From the NCBI GenBank assembly GCA_031425195.1, contig JANPIX010000008.1, forward strand, positions 78,162 through 142,161: a stretch of 64,000 nucleotides of DNA. Direction: 5' to 3'. The stretch comes from JANPIX01 sp031425195 (lineage in GTDB: Bacteria; Pseudomonadota; Alphaproteobacteria; Rhodobacterales; Rhodobacteraceae). Below are positions 52,288-62,175 of the stretch, piece after piece. The translations under genes and the position numbers were made by a program. The notes beneath the pieces were generated by a model. It ran no database searches. It saw only the letters and a list, made by a program, of their open reading frames with translations, and was not told the origin of the DNA. Numbering within the stretch: position 1 is the first letter of the stretch; each line of letters starts with the position of its first letter.

Positions 52288-52866
52288 TTGCCCCAACCTG
52301 ATCCTGCCGCATTCCAGTTCCTGCTTCGGCGGCAGTCGTATCCGGCAAAACTGATGACCGGCACCGGCCCCGACCGCGACGAGGTGCGCGAGTTGCTGAC
52401 TGCGGCGCTGCGCGTGCCGGACCATGGGTCGCTGACGCCGTGGCGGTTTATCGTGCTGGAACGCCCTGCGTTGGCGGAAGTGGCGGATCACGCCGAAGCC
52501 CGCGCCAAGGCCTTGGGAATGGAGGCAGAACTTGTTGCCAAGGCGCGGGGGCAGTTTGATCGCAGCCCGCTTGCTGTGGCCGTGGTGTTCAGCCCGAAGA
52601 TCACGCCGAAGGTGCCCAAAGTTGAACAGCGGTATTCAGCAGGGGCGCTGGCTTTGGGCCTGCTGAACGCGGCGCAGGCGGCGGGCTGGGCGGCATGCTG
52701 GCTTTCCGGCTGGATTTCGCATGACCGCGCCTTTGTCACCGAGGCGCTGGCGTTGGCACCACAGGAAGAACTGGCGGGTTTTGTGCATATCGGCCGGGAA
52801 ACGGTGGCGGTGCAGGATCGCCCGCGCCCGGATGTGGCGGCCCTGACCACGTGGCGCGACGCATGA
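52288..52866 (+). CDS. Nitroreductase family protein (TTG start)
   Basis: A 192-residue FMN protein of the small nitroreductase type: FLLRRQSYPAKLM, VPDHGSLTPWRFIVLERPA and AGALALGLLNAAQAAGWAACWLSGW. The family N terminus fits a TTG at 52288 (AAAGG about 9 bases before); upstream codons read as unrelated Pro/Arg-rich sequence. The gene diverges from the transglycosylase gene and overlaps the next gene's start (ATGA). Confidence 0.88.
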   Translation: MPQPDPAAFQFLLRRQSYPAKLMTGTGPDRDEVRELLTAALRVPDHGSLTPWRFIVLERPALAEVADHAEARAKALGMEAELVAKARGQFDRSPLAVAVVFSPKITPKVPKVEQRYSAGALALGLLNAAQAAGWAACWLSGWISHDRAFVTEALALAPQEELAGFVHIGRETVAVQDRPRPDVAALTTWRDA

Positions 52867-53558
52867 TCCTGTCGGATTTCCTGCGCGCCTTGGGCCAGCT
52901 TGGCGACCGCAGGTTTCTGCGTGTTGTCCTTCTGGGGGTCGTTCTGGCGTTGTGCCTGCTTGCGGGGGTTTACGCGCTTTTTCTGGGGGCGATCGACTGG
53001 CTGGTGCCTGACAGCGTGACCCTGCCGTTCATCGGGCCGGTGGGGGGCGTGGATGCCTTGCTGGGCTGGGCGTCATTGTTGCTGATGATCGGGTTGTCGG
53101 TGTTTCTGATGGTGCCCGTCGCCGCAATGATGAGCGGGCTGTACCTTGAGGATGTGGTGCGGGCAGTGGAAGACCGGCACTACCCCGCGCTGCCGCCTGC
53201 GACGCCGCCGCCCTTTGCCGATACCTTGATCGAGACGGCGAATTTTGTGGCCGTCCTGATTGCCGTCAACGTGCTGGCCGTGTTCGCCTATGCCTTCGCG
53301 GGGCCCGCGATCCCGTTGTTGTTCTGGGGTTTGAACGGGTATCTGCTGGGGCGGGAGTTCTTTGGCATGGTGGCAAGCCGCCGTCTGGGCCGGGCCGAGG
53401 CCCGCGCGTTGCGACGCCGCCATTCAGGGCCGATCTGGCTGGCGGGGGTGTTGATGGCGGCGCCGTTGTCCATTCCGTTCGTGAACCTGATCGTGCCGGT
53501 GCTGGGCGTTGCCACCTTTACGCACCTGTTTCACAGGGTCGCCGCGCGTCAGTCCTGA
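52863..53558 (+). CDS. EI24 domain (CysZ-like) membrane protein
   Basis: A 231-residue inner-membrane protein with about four hydrophobic stretches (residues about 22-45, 70-95, 125-160, 190-220) and the EI24-type PALPPATPPPFADTLIETANFVAVLIAVN. The E. coli relative CysZ is a sulfate channel; membership in the family does not prove that substrate here. The start overlaps the nitroreductase stop (ATGA). Confidence 0.87.
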   Translation: MILSDFLRALGQLGDRRFLRVVLLGVVLALCLLAGVYALFLGAIDWLVPDSVTLPFIGPVGGVDALLGWASLLLMIGLSVFLMVPVAAMMSGLYLEDVVRAVEDRHYPALPPATPPPFADTLIETANFVAVLIAVNVLAVFAYAFAGPAIPLLFWGLNGYLLGREFFGMVASRRLGRAEARALRRRHSGPIWLAGVLMAAPLSIPFVNLIVPVLGVATFTHLFHRVAARQS

Positions 53559-53836
53559 ACGGGTGTTTCTGGCCCCATGTGGCCCATGACGTCGATGTCA
53601 CGGATGGTGATCCAGCCCGAGGTGATGATGACGTAAAACACCGCGAACAGCACGACGGTGATGCCTGTGGTGATCTTTGCCTTGCGCACCACCACTGCAT
53701 CGGCGGGGGCGGATTTGGGCGTGCCGCGCACCACGACGCCCGCATCGGCCTGGCTTTTGAAGCGGACGGGCAGCACCATGAAGAACACCATGAACCACGT
53801 CACGGAAAACAGAACGATGGCGGCTGTGATGGTCAT
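53549..53836 (-). CDS. DUF1467 family membrane protein
   Basis: A 95-residue protein with two membrane helices (about 4-23 and 55-76) and the DUF1467 signature TWFMVFFMVLPVRFKSQADAG. Its function is unknown; it sits 1 base downstream of mce, an arrangement common in Rhodobacterales. Its 3' end overlaps the EI24 gene by 10 bases. Confidence 0.9.
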   Translation of the reverse strand: MTITAAIVLFSVTWFMVFFMVLPVRFKSQADAGVVVRGTPKSAPADAVVVRKAKITTGITVVLFAVFYVIITSGWITIRDIDVMGHMGPETPVQD

Positions 53837-53837
53837 G

Positions 53838-54242
<405 letters not shown>

Positions 54243-54394
54243 CGCCCCGTTCCCTGACACGGCCCCAACCGGACCCGGCTCTGTTATGGAAGCCCCGCCC
54301 GGGCATGGCAAGTGGCCGAGGTGCCGCAGCATGTTAACGGCAGTTTAAGAGTTGTGGTCGCAAGACTGGGCGGATGCAATGAAAGGTCAGACTG

Positions 54395-55090
54395 GTGCCA
54401 AACCCGTTTCCGCCCCGTGTCGGGCCGATAGATGCGACCCCGGCGGACGGTCCACGGTGGGCCGGGCCGATGCGTCCGTTGTCGGGGGTTCGCATCCTTT
54501 TGGTAGAGGACAGCCGTTTTGCCAGCGACGCGCTGCGGCTTGTTGCGGCGCGGCTGGGCGCGCGGCTGCGACGGGCGGACAGCTTGCATGTGGCAACGCG
54601 GTTCCTCGGGCTGTACGAGCCGGATGTTCTGATTGTCGATCTTGGCCTGCCGGACGGGCGCGGTGAAACGCTGATCCAGCGCGTGGCGGCAATGCCGGAT
54701 CGCCGCTGTATTCTGCTGGGCACAAGCGGCGACCCGGAAGGCCGGACGTTGGTGATGGCGGCGGGGGCCGACGATTTCCTGCCCAAACCGATGCCCGGCA
54801 TTGCGGCCTTTCTGGCGCTGATCCGCCCCGGGGCCCCTGCCCCGTCTTTGCCGGTCGAAAACACGCTTTCCGATCCGGCGGCGATGCGCGACGATCTGCG
54901 GCGCGCCCGCCGTCTGATCGAGGCTGACGCGGCAACCCCTTATGTGACGGGATTTCTGCAGGGTCTGGCCCGGGCGGCGAAGGAACCGGCTTTGTTGACG
55001 GCGGTCAACAGGGCATTGCGCCAGGATGACCAGCCTGCGCTGCTGCGTATTTTGTCCGAACGCATCGCCCTGTGCGGAAGCGAGGTGTGA
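54395..55090 (+). CDS. Stand-alone response regulator with unknown C-terminal half
   Basis: A 231-residue protein. Residues 1-30 are a Pro-rich extension; 32-140 form a receiver domain with acidic pair Glu38-Asp39, phospho-Asp82 (VDLGLPDGRG), Ser111 (GTSGDP) and Lys131 (LPKPM). The last 90 residues are helical (LRRARRLIEADAATPYVTGFLQGLARAA) and do not resemble a DNA-binding or enzyme output domain. The start is GTG with AAAGG upstream. No histidine kinase is nearby. Confidence 0.85.
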   Translation: MPNPFPPRVGPIDATPADGPRWAGPMRPLSGVRILLVEDSRFASDALRLVAARLGARLRRADSLHVATRFLGLYEPDVLIVDLGLPDGRGETLIQRVAAMPDRRCILLGTSGDPEGRTLVMAAGADDFLPKPMPGIAAFLALIRPGAPAPSLPVENTLSDPAAMRDDLRRARRLIEADAATPYVTGFLQGLARAAKEPALLTAVNRALRQDDQPALLRILSERIALCGSEV

Positions 55091-55095
55091 ATGCG

Positions 55096-55809
55096 TTACC
55101 AGACCGGATCGGGCACGCGCCCCGTCAACCGTGTCAGATCAGACAGGCGTTCGCGCTGTTTGCCATCAGCATCAAAGTTCGTGGGCGACAGCCACAGACG
55201 AAATGCCTCACGCAGGGACGGCCAGTCCTTGTCGATGATGGCGAACCATGCGGTGTCGCGGTTGCGCCCCTTGACCACGGCCGCCTGGCGGAACACCCCT
55301 TCGTAGGAAAAACCGTACCGCTGCGCCGCCCGGCGCGACGGCATGTTCAGACTGTCGCATTTCCATTCATACCGGCGGTAACCTGCGGCAAAGGCCCAAT
55401 CCATCATGAGAAACATCGCCTCGGTCGCGGCGCGGGTCTGCGACAGTTCCGGTGCAAGGTTGATGTGCCCCACTTCGATGGTGCCGTGTTCCGGGGTGAT
55501 CCGCAAATAACTGGCAACCCCGCCGCAATGGCCGGTGGCAAGCGCGCGAATGGCATAGAACACCGGGTCCGGCCCGGTGGCCGTATCGCGGACCCAGCGG
55601 TGATAGGCGGCAGCCGAGGTAAAGGGGCCATAGGGCAGATAATCCCAGACGGCATCGTCGGCGGAAAAGGCACGGAACAGATCGGCGGCATGGGTGTCGG
55701 CATCAAGCGCCTCCAGCCGGGCATAGCGGCCTTGAAGCGGTTCAAGCGACGGGCGGGGTGCTGGCGACCAATCGGGAACCACCGCGCCGAACCGTTTTTC
55801 GCCTGACAT
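55096..55809 (-). CDS. GNAT family N-acetyltransferase (RimJ/L-like)
   Basis: A 237-residue acetyltransferase: EGRYARLEALD-type N terminus (PLQGRYARLEALDADTHAADLF), then GTIEVGHINLAPELSQTRAATEAMFLMMDWAF and YRRYEWKCDSLNMPSRRAAQRYGFSYEG. This is the RimJ/RimL type acting on protein N termini or small amines; the substrate is unknown. The start MSGEKRFG at 55809 fits best. It is convergent with the response regulator gene. Confidence 0.9.
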   Translation of the reverse strand: MSGEKRFGAVVPDWSPAPRPSLEPLQGRYARLEALDADTHAADLFRAFSADDAVWDYLPYGPFTSAAAYHRWVRDTATGPDPVFYAIRALATGHCGGVASYLRITPEHGTIEVGHINLAPELSQTRAATEAMFLMMDWAFAAGYRRYEWKCDSLNMPSRRAAQRYGFSYEGVFRQAAVVKGRNRDTAWFAIIDKDWPSLREAFRLWLSPTNFDADGKQRERLSDLTRLTGRVPDPVW

Positions 55810-55890
55810 GGTGATGCACTCCGTTGACGCGTTGCCCGTTATTGCAACGGGTTGCGGGCGATGCAACATCAACTGCACTGTGCCGTGCAG

Positions 55891-57099
55891 TTAAAGGATC
55901 AGACCCGGATCATCGCCCATGATCAGGCCCGGAAACACGACTGTTTCAAGCATGTGCCTGTCGAACCCATAAAGGCCGCGCATTGCCGAGGCGGCCCAGT
56001 CACGCACGTCGGATGTGGGCATCAGATCGCGCCTGTCGTAAAGGGCGGCCTCGTCCAGCCCCGGCCAGCGCCCCGCGACGCGACCGCCCCGCACCGCACC
56101 GCCGGCCGTCAGCATCAACCCGCCCGTGCCGTGATCCGTGCCTTGCGAGCCGTTTTCGCGGGCGGTGCGGCCAAATTCGGTCATCGTCAGCAATGCGGTT
56201 CTGGCCCAGACATCGGGGCCAAGCTGTTCCTTCATCCGCAGGACAAGGCGTTGCAATTGCGCCATTGACCCGAGGATGGCGTTGCCTTGCCCCCGGTGCG
56301 TATCCCACCCTGACAGGGAAAACGCCGCGATGCGCGTCGTTTCACGCAGGCGGTTGGCCGCGAAATCCGTGAGCGCGTCCATGTCGCGCAATTTGCGGCC
56401 CGGCCCGGTTTCCATGCCGCCAGCGTCAGGAACGTCGATCTGGGCCAAGGCCACAGCCTCTGTCGAGGCATCGCGGAACAGGGGATCGTCGTGGTAAAGC
56501 CGTTCCAGAAGCAGTTGGGCCTGCGGTGAAAGGCTCAGTTGCAGGTCGGGCGACCAATGCAGCGCCGGGGCCGGCCCGGCAAGCAGGGGCGATGCCTCCA
56601 GCCCGATGGCATAGGCGGTTTCGGCCTGCAATCCGGGCACCACTTGCAGCATGCGGTTTAGCCAGCCGTCGCGCGACTGTTCGCCCGCCGGAACATCGTT
56701 GCCCGTTCCCGCCTCCAGCAGGTCTTGCCCGTCGAAATGGCTGCGCTTGTCGCGGTAGGGGGTGGAGACGGCGTGGACAAACCCAAGTTCCCCCGCCTGC
56801 CACAGCGGCATCAGGCCCGACAGCGCCGGATGCAGGCCAAAGTACCCGTCAAGCGGAATGGCCCCGGTGCCCACACCCAGCGTCGGGCGATAGGCGGCGA
56901 ACAGCGGTTCGGCAAGCGGTTGCACCACATCCAGCCCGTCCATCGCGCCGCGCAGGATGACGACGATCAGGCGGTTGTCGCCCAAGGGGGTTGCCCCCGC
57001 CGTCTGGGCCAGCGTCACCGTGGTGAACAACGGGTGTGCGGCGACCGAACAGGCGGCCCCTGTCACCATCCGCTGCAGGAATGTTCGCCGGTCGATCAT
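55891..57099 (-). CDS. DUF1501 family exported protein
   Basis: A 402-residue protein with a twin-arginine signal (IDRRTFLQRM, then a hydrophobic stretch). The DUF1501 domain resembles the alkaline phosphatase/sulfatase fold: VVILRGAMDGLDVVQPL, RSHFDGQDLLEAG, SLSGWDTHRGQG, MTEFGRTARENGSQGTDHGTGG. The catalytic chemistry is unknown. GGGGGCC precedes ATG 57099. It follows the DUF1800 gene by 10 bases, forming a two-gene unit found in many bacteria. Confidence 0.92.
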   Translation of the reverse strand: MIDRRTFLQRMVTGAACSVAAHPLFTTVTLAQTAGATPLGDNRLIVVILRGAMDGLDVVQPLAEPLFAAYRPTLGVGTGAIPLDGYFGLHPALSGLMPLWQAGELGFVHAVSTPYRDKRSHFDGQDLLEAGTGNDVPAGEQSRDGWLNRMLQVVPGLQAETAYAIGLEASPLLAGPAPALHWSPDLQLSLSPQAQLLLERLYHDDPLFRDASTEAVALAQIDVPDAGGMETGPGRKLRDMDALTDFAANRLRETTRIAAFSLSGWDTHRGQGNAILGSMAQLQRLVLRMKEQLGPDVWARTALLTMTEFGRTARENGSQGTDHGTGGLMLTAGGAVRGGRVAGRWPGLDEAALYDRRDLMPTSDVRDWAASAMRGLYGFDRHMLETVVFPGLIMGDDPGLIL

Positions 57100-57109
57100 C
57101 GCGGCCCCC

Positions 57110-58477
57110 CTAGCGTCTGTTGAATTCGGTGGAGGCAAGGACAAGCCCTACACCTTCGCGACGGTTTTCGGCGGCCTGAACGGCAAAGCGCAGATCAAGG
57201 CTGATGAGCGGCCCGAGCGCCCGTTCGGCCAATGCAGCCGGTTCAGGGAGCACGTCAAGCAGGCGCTGCGGCACGTCCATCGCCCAGGTGATCCGCGCGC
57301 CAAGTCCTTGTGGGGTGATCCACGCCTCGGCCTCTTCGGGCCAGCCGTTCGGGCCGGGGGCATTGTTCATCGGCTGTCCCATCCGTTCCATCGGGCGCAG
57401 CAGGCGTTGTTGCAGTTCCGCGACCGACAAGTCCGCGATGCGCGCCGGACCAACCCCAAGCGCACGAAGCGATGCCACGGTGAAATCATAAGGCTGTCGC
57501 GCTTTGGTCAGCGGCATGTTCCACGCAGCGGGATGCAAAAGCATGGTGCGGTACAGCGCCATGAGTTCACCACCCGATGCCGCATAGGCCACCGCCATGG
57601 CGTCGATCATGGCCGCGTCGGGCGTGTCCGACACGAAATGCACGGCGAGCTTGCGGGCAAGATGGCGGCCGGTTTCGGGCCGCATCGCCAGATCTTCAAG
57701 TGCGGCGAGGATGGGTGCAGTTCCTTTACCGTCATAGACCCGGCCCAGCACGGTCTCAGAGCCGGGCTCCGCCGCACCTTCGACAAAGACCGCGCCCTTG
57801 CCGGTATGGAATAGCAATCCCGTCAGCAGTTCGGCCATCTGGCGCACATCGGATTGCGCATAGTTGCCCGCCACGCCCAGACTATGAAGTTCGATCAGTT
57901 CCCGCGCGAGGTTTTCGTTTAGCCCGCGGCGGCCGCCTTTGGCCTGACGCGAGTTCGGGCCGACCGATTTGTGCTGATCCAGATACAAAAGCATTGCGGG
58001 ATGCAGGGTCGCCGCCTGAAGCAGTTGGGCAAAGCGGCCCGTGACGTTCGGGCGAATGGCATCTTCGGCCATCGCCAGCACAAGGCCGATGTGCTGCGGA
58101 CTTTTGGCGACTGTGGTGAAATGGTCCACCCAGAACCGCACCAGCCGTTCGCGCATCCCGTCTGTCGCGCCCACCGCGCGGGCAAGGGATATCTGGATGG
58201 CGCGCTGCGCCTCGGCGACCAGTTCCTGACGGATGCCGCGTTGCGTGGCCTTCGCCTCGGCGGCGTCGGCACCGGCCTGACGCAGGTCTGACTGCGCCTG
58301 CGCGTAACGGGCGTGGGTTTTCAAAGCCTCGGCTGTGGTCAGGGCGGGCCAGGTGCCCCGCGCAAGATCCGGCCCGGCAAGCCGCGTCAGCATGGAGCCC
58401 GCGTCCTGCGGCGCGCTTTCGGGCAACGGCAGGCCGTTGCCGAACCGAATGGCGCACAGTGTGGGAACGTCGGTCAT
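57110..58477 (-). CDS. DUF1800 family protein
   Basis: A 455-residue protein with the DUF1800 layout: RERLVRFWVDHFTT, RFAQLLQAATLHPAMLLYLD, SRQAKGGRRGLNENLARELIELHSLGV, GNYAQSDVRQMAELLTG, and GRHLARKLAVHFVSD. It has no clear signal peptide, although its DUF1501 partner has a Tat signal. Pairs of this kind are proposed to act in envelope-associated processes, but the function is not established. Confidence 0.92.
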   Translation of the reverse strand: MTDVPTLCAIRFGNGLPLPESAPQDAGSMLTRLAGPDLARGTWPALTTAEALKTHARYAQAQSDLRQAGADAAEAKATQRGIRQELVAEAQRAIQISLARAVGATDGMRERLVRFWVDHFTTVAKSPQHIGLVLAMAEDAIRPNVTGRFAQLLQAATLHPAMLLYLDQHKSVGPNSRQAKGGRRGLNENLARELIELHSLGVAGNYAQSDVRQMAELLTGLLFHTGKGAVFVEGAAEPGSETVLGRVYDGKGTAPILAALEDLAMRPETGRHLARKLAVHFVSDTPDAAMIDAMAVAYAASGGELMALYRTMLLHPAAWNMPLTKARQPYDFTVASLRALGVGPARIADLSVAELQQRLLRPMERMGQPMNNAPGPNGWPEEAEAWITPQGLGARITWAMDVPQRLLDVLPEPAALAERALGPLISLDLRFAVQAAENRREGVGLVLASTEFNRR

Positions 58478-58562
58478 GTCAGGCCTGCGGCAAGGTTGTT
58501 ATCCAGTCTACCCCTCAAGACGACCGAACGCATCCCTTTCCGTCGCGACGGACGAAACTGCG

Positions 58563-60341
58563 TCAGTCTTTTGGCACGACCCGCAGGTTCAGATCGCGCA
58601 ACTGCGCGCTGAGCGGTTCCGATGGCGCGCCCATCAGCAGGTCTTCGGCGCGCTGGTTCATCGGGAACATGATGACTTCGCGGATGTTCGCCTCGTCCGC
58701 CAGCAGCATCACCGCCCGGTCGATGCCCATCGCACAGCCGCCGTGGGGGGGCGCGCCGTATTTGAACGCCTTGACCATGCCGCCAAAACGCTTGTCCACT
58801 TCGCTGTTGGGATAGCCCGCAAGTTCGAACGCCTTGTACATGATTTCCGGCTTGTGGTTGCGGATGCCGCCCGAGATCAGTTCATAGCCGTTGCAGGCAA
58901 GATCGTACTGATAGGCATAGACCGTCAGGGGGTCGCGGTTCAGCGCCTCAAGCCCGCCTTGCGGCATGGAGAAGGGGTTGTGGGAAAAGTCGATCTTCCC
59001 CTCGTCGGTCTTTTCGTACATCGGGAAATCGACGATCCAGGCAAAACGGAAGGTGTCGGTTTCGGTCAGGCCAAGTTCGCGGCCAATCTCGTTGCGCGCG
59101 CGGCCCGCCACGGCCTCGAAGGTTTCGGGTTTGCCGCCAAGGAAAAACGCAGCGTCGCCAAGGCCGAGGCCGAGTTGCTGGCGGATCGCTTCGGTGCGTT
59201 CGGGGCCGATGTTTTTCGCGAGGGGGCCTGCCGCTTCCATGCCGGAGCCGTCTTCGGCCTCACGCCAGATGATATACCCCATGCCCGGCAGGCCTTCCTT
59301 CTGGGCAAAGGCGTTCATGCGGTCGGCAAACTTGCGGCTGCCGCCTTTGGGTGCCGGGATGGCGCGGATTTCGGTGCCGTCCTGTTCCAGAAGTTTCGCG
59401 AAGATGGCGAAACCCGAACCCCGGAAATGGTCGGACACGATCTGCATCCTGATCGGGTTGCGCAGGTCGGGCTTGTCGGACCCGTACCACAGCAGGCTGT
59501 CGCGGTAGGCGATGCGGGGCCAGTTGGTATCGACCTTGCGGCCCTTGCCGAATTCCTCGAACACGCCCTGAATAACGGGCTGCACGGCGGCGAACACGTC
59601 TTCCTGTTCGACGAAGCTCATCTCCACATCCAGCTGGTAAAAATCGGTCGGGCTGCGGTCGGCGCGGGGGTCTTCGTCGCGGAAGCAGGGGGCGATCTGG
59701 AAATAGCGGTCAAAGCCCGCCACCATGATCAACTGCTTGAACTGCTGAGGGGCCTGCGGCAGGGCGTAGAACTTGCCCGGATGCAGGCGCGACGGCACCA
59801 GAAAATCGCGCGCGCCTTCGGGGCTGCTGGCGGTGATGATCGGCGTCTGGAATTCGGTGAAGCCCTGATCCCACATCCGGTTGCGCAGACTGCGCACCAC
59901 GTTCGACCGCAGCATCATGTTGGCGTGCAGCTTTTCACGGCGCAGGTCCAGAAAACGGTAGGTGAGGCGCGTTTCCTCGGGATAATCCACATCGCCGAAC
60001 ACCGGCATCGGCAGTTCGTCGGCATGGCCCAGAACCGTCATGGCAGTGGCATAAACCTCAATCGCGCCGGTGGGCAGTTTCGGGTTCACAAGCGAAGCAT
60101 CGCGCGCCTTGACCACGCCGTCGATCCGCACCACCCATTCGGCGCGCACGGCGTCCAGTTCGGCAAAGGCCGGGCTGTCACTGTCGGCGATGACCTGCGT
60201 GATACCGTAATGATCGCGCAAGTCCAGAAACAAGACGCCGCCATGATCGCGCACGCGGTGCACCCAGCCCGACAGGCGGACGGTCTGCCCGACATGATCG
60301 ATGTTCAATCCGGCACAGGTGTGGCTGCGATAGGCGTGCAT
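58563..60341 (-). CDS. aspS: Aspartyl-tRNA synthetase (bacterial type)
   Basis: A 592-residue class II synthetase. The N-terminal OB fold binds the anticodon (VRLSGWVHRVRDHGGVLFLDLRDHYG); the catalytic core has motif 2 (FRDEDPRADRSPTDFYQLDVEMSF), and motif 3 near the C terminus (GIDRAVMLLADEANIREVIMFP). The bacterial insertion domain is present. Alphaproteobacterial AspRS is often non-discriminating and also charges tRNA-Asn. AAGGGAA lies 8 bases before ATG 60341. Confidence 0.96.
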   Translation of the reverse strand: MHAYRSHTCAGLNIDHVGQTVRLSGWVHRVRDHGGVLFLDLRDHYGITQVIADSDSPAFAELDAVRAEWVVRIDGVVKARDASLVNPKLPTGAIEVYATAMTVLGHADELPMPVFGDVDYPEETRLTYRFLDLRREKLHANMMLRSNVVRSLRNRMWDQGFTEFQTPIITASSPEGARDFLVPSRLHPGKFYALPQAPQQFKQLIMVAGFDRYFQIAPCFRDEDPRADRSPTDFYQLDVEMSFVEQEDVFAAVQPVIQGVFEEFGKGRKVDTNWPRIAYRDSLLWYGSDKPDLRNPIRMQIVSDHFRGSGFAIFAKLLEQDGTEIRAIPAPKGGSRKFADRMNAFAQKEGLPGMGYIIWREAEDGSGMEAAGPLAKNIGPERTEAIRQQLGLGLGDAAFFLGGKPETFEAVAGRARNEIGRELGLTETDTFRFAWIVDFPMYEKTDEGKIDFSHNPFSMPQGGLEALNRDPLTVYAYQYDLACNGYELISGGIRNHKPEIMYKAFELAGYPNSEVDKRFGGMVKAFKYGAPPHGGCAMGIDRAVMLLADEANIREVIMFPMNQRAEDLLMGAPSEPLSAQLRDLNLRVVPKD

Positions 60342-60522
60342 GGCTGGCGTTCCCTTGATGATCCGCGCCGATTGACACCGCACATGGGCGCAAGTCAAGC
60401 GGACTGGCCCGATAAACAGCGCACAGGTCCCATCGGCACGGCGATAGGCGTCACAAATCGGTCGGTTGCGGAACAGACCTGCGGGGTGCGCCCCCTAGGG
60501 TCGGGCCAAACAAGGGGGCACC

Positions 60523-62028
60523 ATGGCGCAGCAGAACATCCTGATCCTGATGGTCGATCAGTTGACCGGAACGCTGTTTCCCAATGGCCCGGCGGAATGG
60601 CTGCATGTGCCAAATCTGCGGGCGCTGGCCGCGCGGTCGGTGCGGTTTGCGAATGCCTATACGGCAAGCCCCCTGTGTGCGCCCGCGCGGGCAAGTTTCA
60701 TGTCGGGGCAGTTGCCCAGCCGCACCCGGGTTTATGACAATGCCGCCGAATTCGCGTCGGACATTCCGACCTTTGCGCACCACCTGCGCCGGGCCGGGTA
60801 TCAGACCTGTCTGTCGGGCAAGATGCATTTCGTCGGCCCCGATCAGTTGCACGGGTTCGAACAGCGCCTGACGACCGACATCTACCCCGCCGATTTCGGC
60901 TGGACCCCCGACTACCGCCGCCCGGGCGAGCGTATCGACTGGTGGTATCACAATCTGGGATCGGTGACCGGGGCCGGGGTGGCCGAGGTGACCAACCAGC
61001 TGGAATATGACGACGACGTGGCCCACAAGGCCGTACAGAAGATCCACGATTTGTCCCGCGGCGGCGACCCGCGCCCCTGGTGCCTGACGGCAAGCTTTAC
61101 CCACCCGCATGACCCGTTCGTGGCGCGGAAGAAATACTGGGACCTTTATGAGGGCAGCCCGCATCTGACACCGCCCGAACCGATTGCCTATGACGATCAG
61201 GACCCGCACTCCCGGCGTCTGATGGATGCCTGCGACTGGCGCGGGCTGACCATCACCGACGACCACATCCGCCGCGCCCGGCAGGCGTATTTCGCCAATA
61301 TCTCTTACGTCGATTTCAAGATCGGCGAGATTCTGGGCGCGATGGAGGCGACGCGGCAAAAGGCGATGGTCATCTTCGTGTCGGATCATGGCGAGATGCT
61401 GGGGCGGCGCGGATTGTGGTTCAAGATGAATTTCTTTGAGGGTTCCGCCCGCGTGCCCCTGATGATTGCGGCAGACCATCTGACGCCGGGCCTTGTCACG
61501 ACCCCCGTGTGCACCATCGACGTTACGCCCACGCTGTGCGATCTGTCCGGGGTGTCGATGGACGATGTGATGCCGTGGACCGACGGGCAAAGCCTCGTCC
61601 CCCTGGCGCAGGGCACGCCGCGCGCCGCACCTGTGGCGATGGAATACGCCGCCGAAGGGACGATCACGCCGATGGTGGCCCTGCGGCAGGGCGACTGGAA
61701 ATATGTGCATTGCCCGGCTGACCCGGACCTGCTGTTCAATCTGTCAGAAGACCCCGACGAACGCCGCAATCTGGCCGAAGACCCGGCCCATGCCGCGACG
61801 CTGGCCCGGCTTCAGGCCGACGCACGGCACCGCTGGAACATGCCCGCCTTTGACGCGGCGGTGCGGGAAAGTCAGGCGCGCCGCTGGGTCGTCTATCCGG
61901 CGCTGCGGCAGGGCGGGTATTACCCGTGGGATTATCAGCCACTGCAACGCGCGTCGGAACAGTACATGCGCAATCACATGGATCTGAACGTGCTGGAAGA
62001 AAACAAGCGGTTCCCACGCGGGGAATAG
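60523..62028 (+). CDS. betC: Choline-sulfatase
   Basis: A 501-residue sulfatase that releases choline from choline-O-sulfate, feeding glycine betaine synthesis. The formylglycine Cys52 sits in SPLCAPARASFMSG (Cys-x-Pro-x-Arg). The N-terminal LILMVDQLTG holds a metal Asp, and SDHGEMLGRRGLW is a further metal site. The C-terminal segment (QARRWVVYPALRQGGYYPWDYQP) is typical of choline-sulfatase. No betI, betA or betB lies beside it. Confidence 0.92.
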   Translation: MAQQNILILMVDQLTGTLFPNGPAEWLHVPNLRALAARSVRFANAYTASPLCAPARASFMSGQLPSRTRVYDNAAEFASDIPTFAHHLRRAGYQTCLSGKMHFVGPDQLHGFEQRLTTDIYPADFGWTPDYRRPGERIDWWYHNLGSVTGAGVAEVTNQLEYDDDVAHKAVQKIHDLSRGGDPRPWCLTASFTHPHDPFVARKKYWDLYEGSPHLTPPEPIAYDDQDPHSRRLMDACDWRGLTITDDHIRRARQAYFANISYVDFKIGEILGAMEATRQKAMVIFVSDHGEMLGRRGLWFKMNFFEGSARVPLMIAADHLTPGLVTTPVCTIDVTPTLCDLSGVSMDDVMPWTDGQSLVPLAQGTPRAAPVAMEYAAEGTITPMVALRQGDWKYVHCPADPDLLFNLSEDPDERRNLAEDPAHAATLARLQADARHRWNMPAFDAAVRESQARRWVVYPALRQGGYYPWDYQPLQRASEQYMRNHMDLNVLEENKRFPRGE

Positions 62029-62175
62029 GCCCCACGCCGCATCAGACGGGCTGGGTGCCGAATGTCAGGTGGTGAGTGCAACGGCGTGAGATGGCGATGA
62101 TGTTATGGCCCTATCGTCACCGACGACTGAGGTGCCAGTGTGCCACCCGCAGCAATTCCAATCGGATCGACATTG

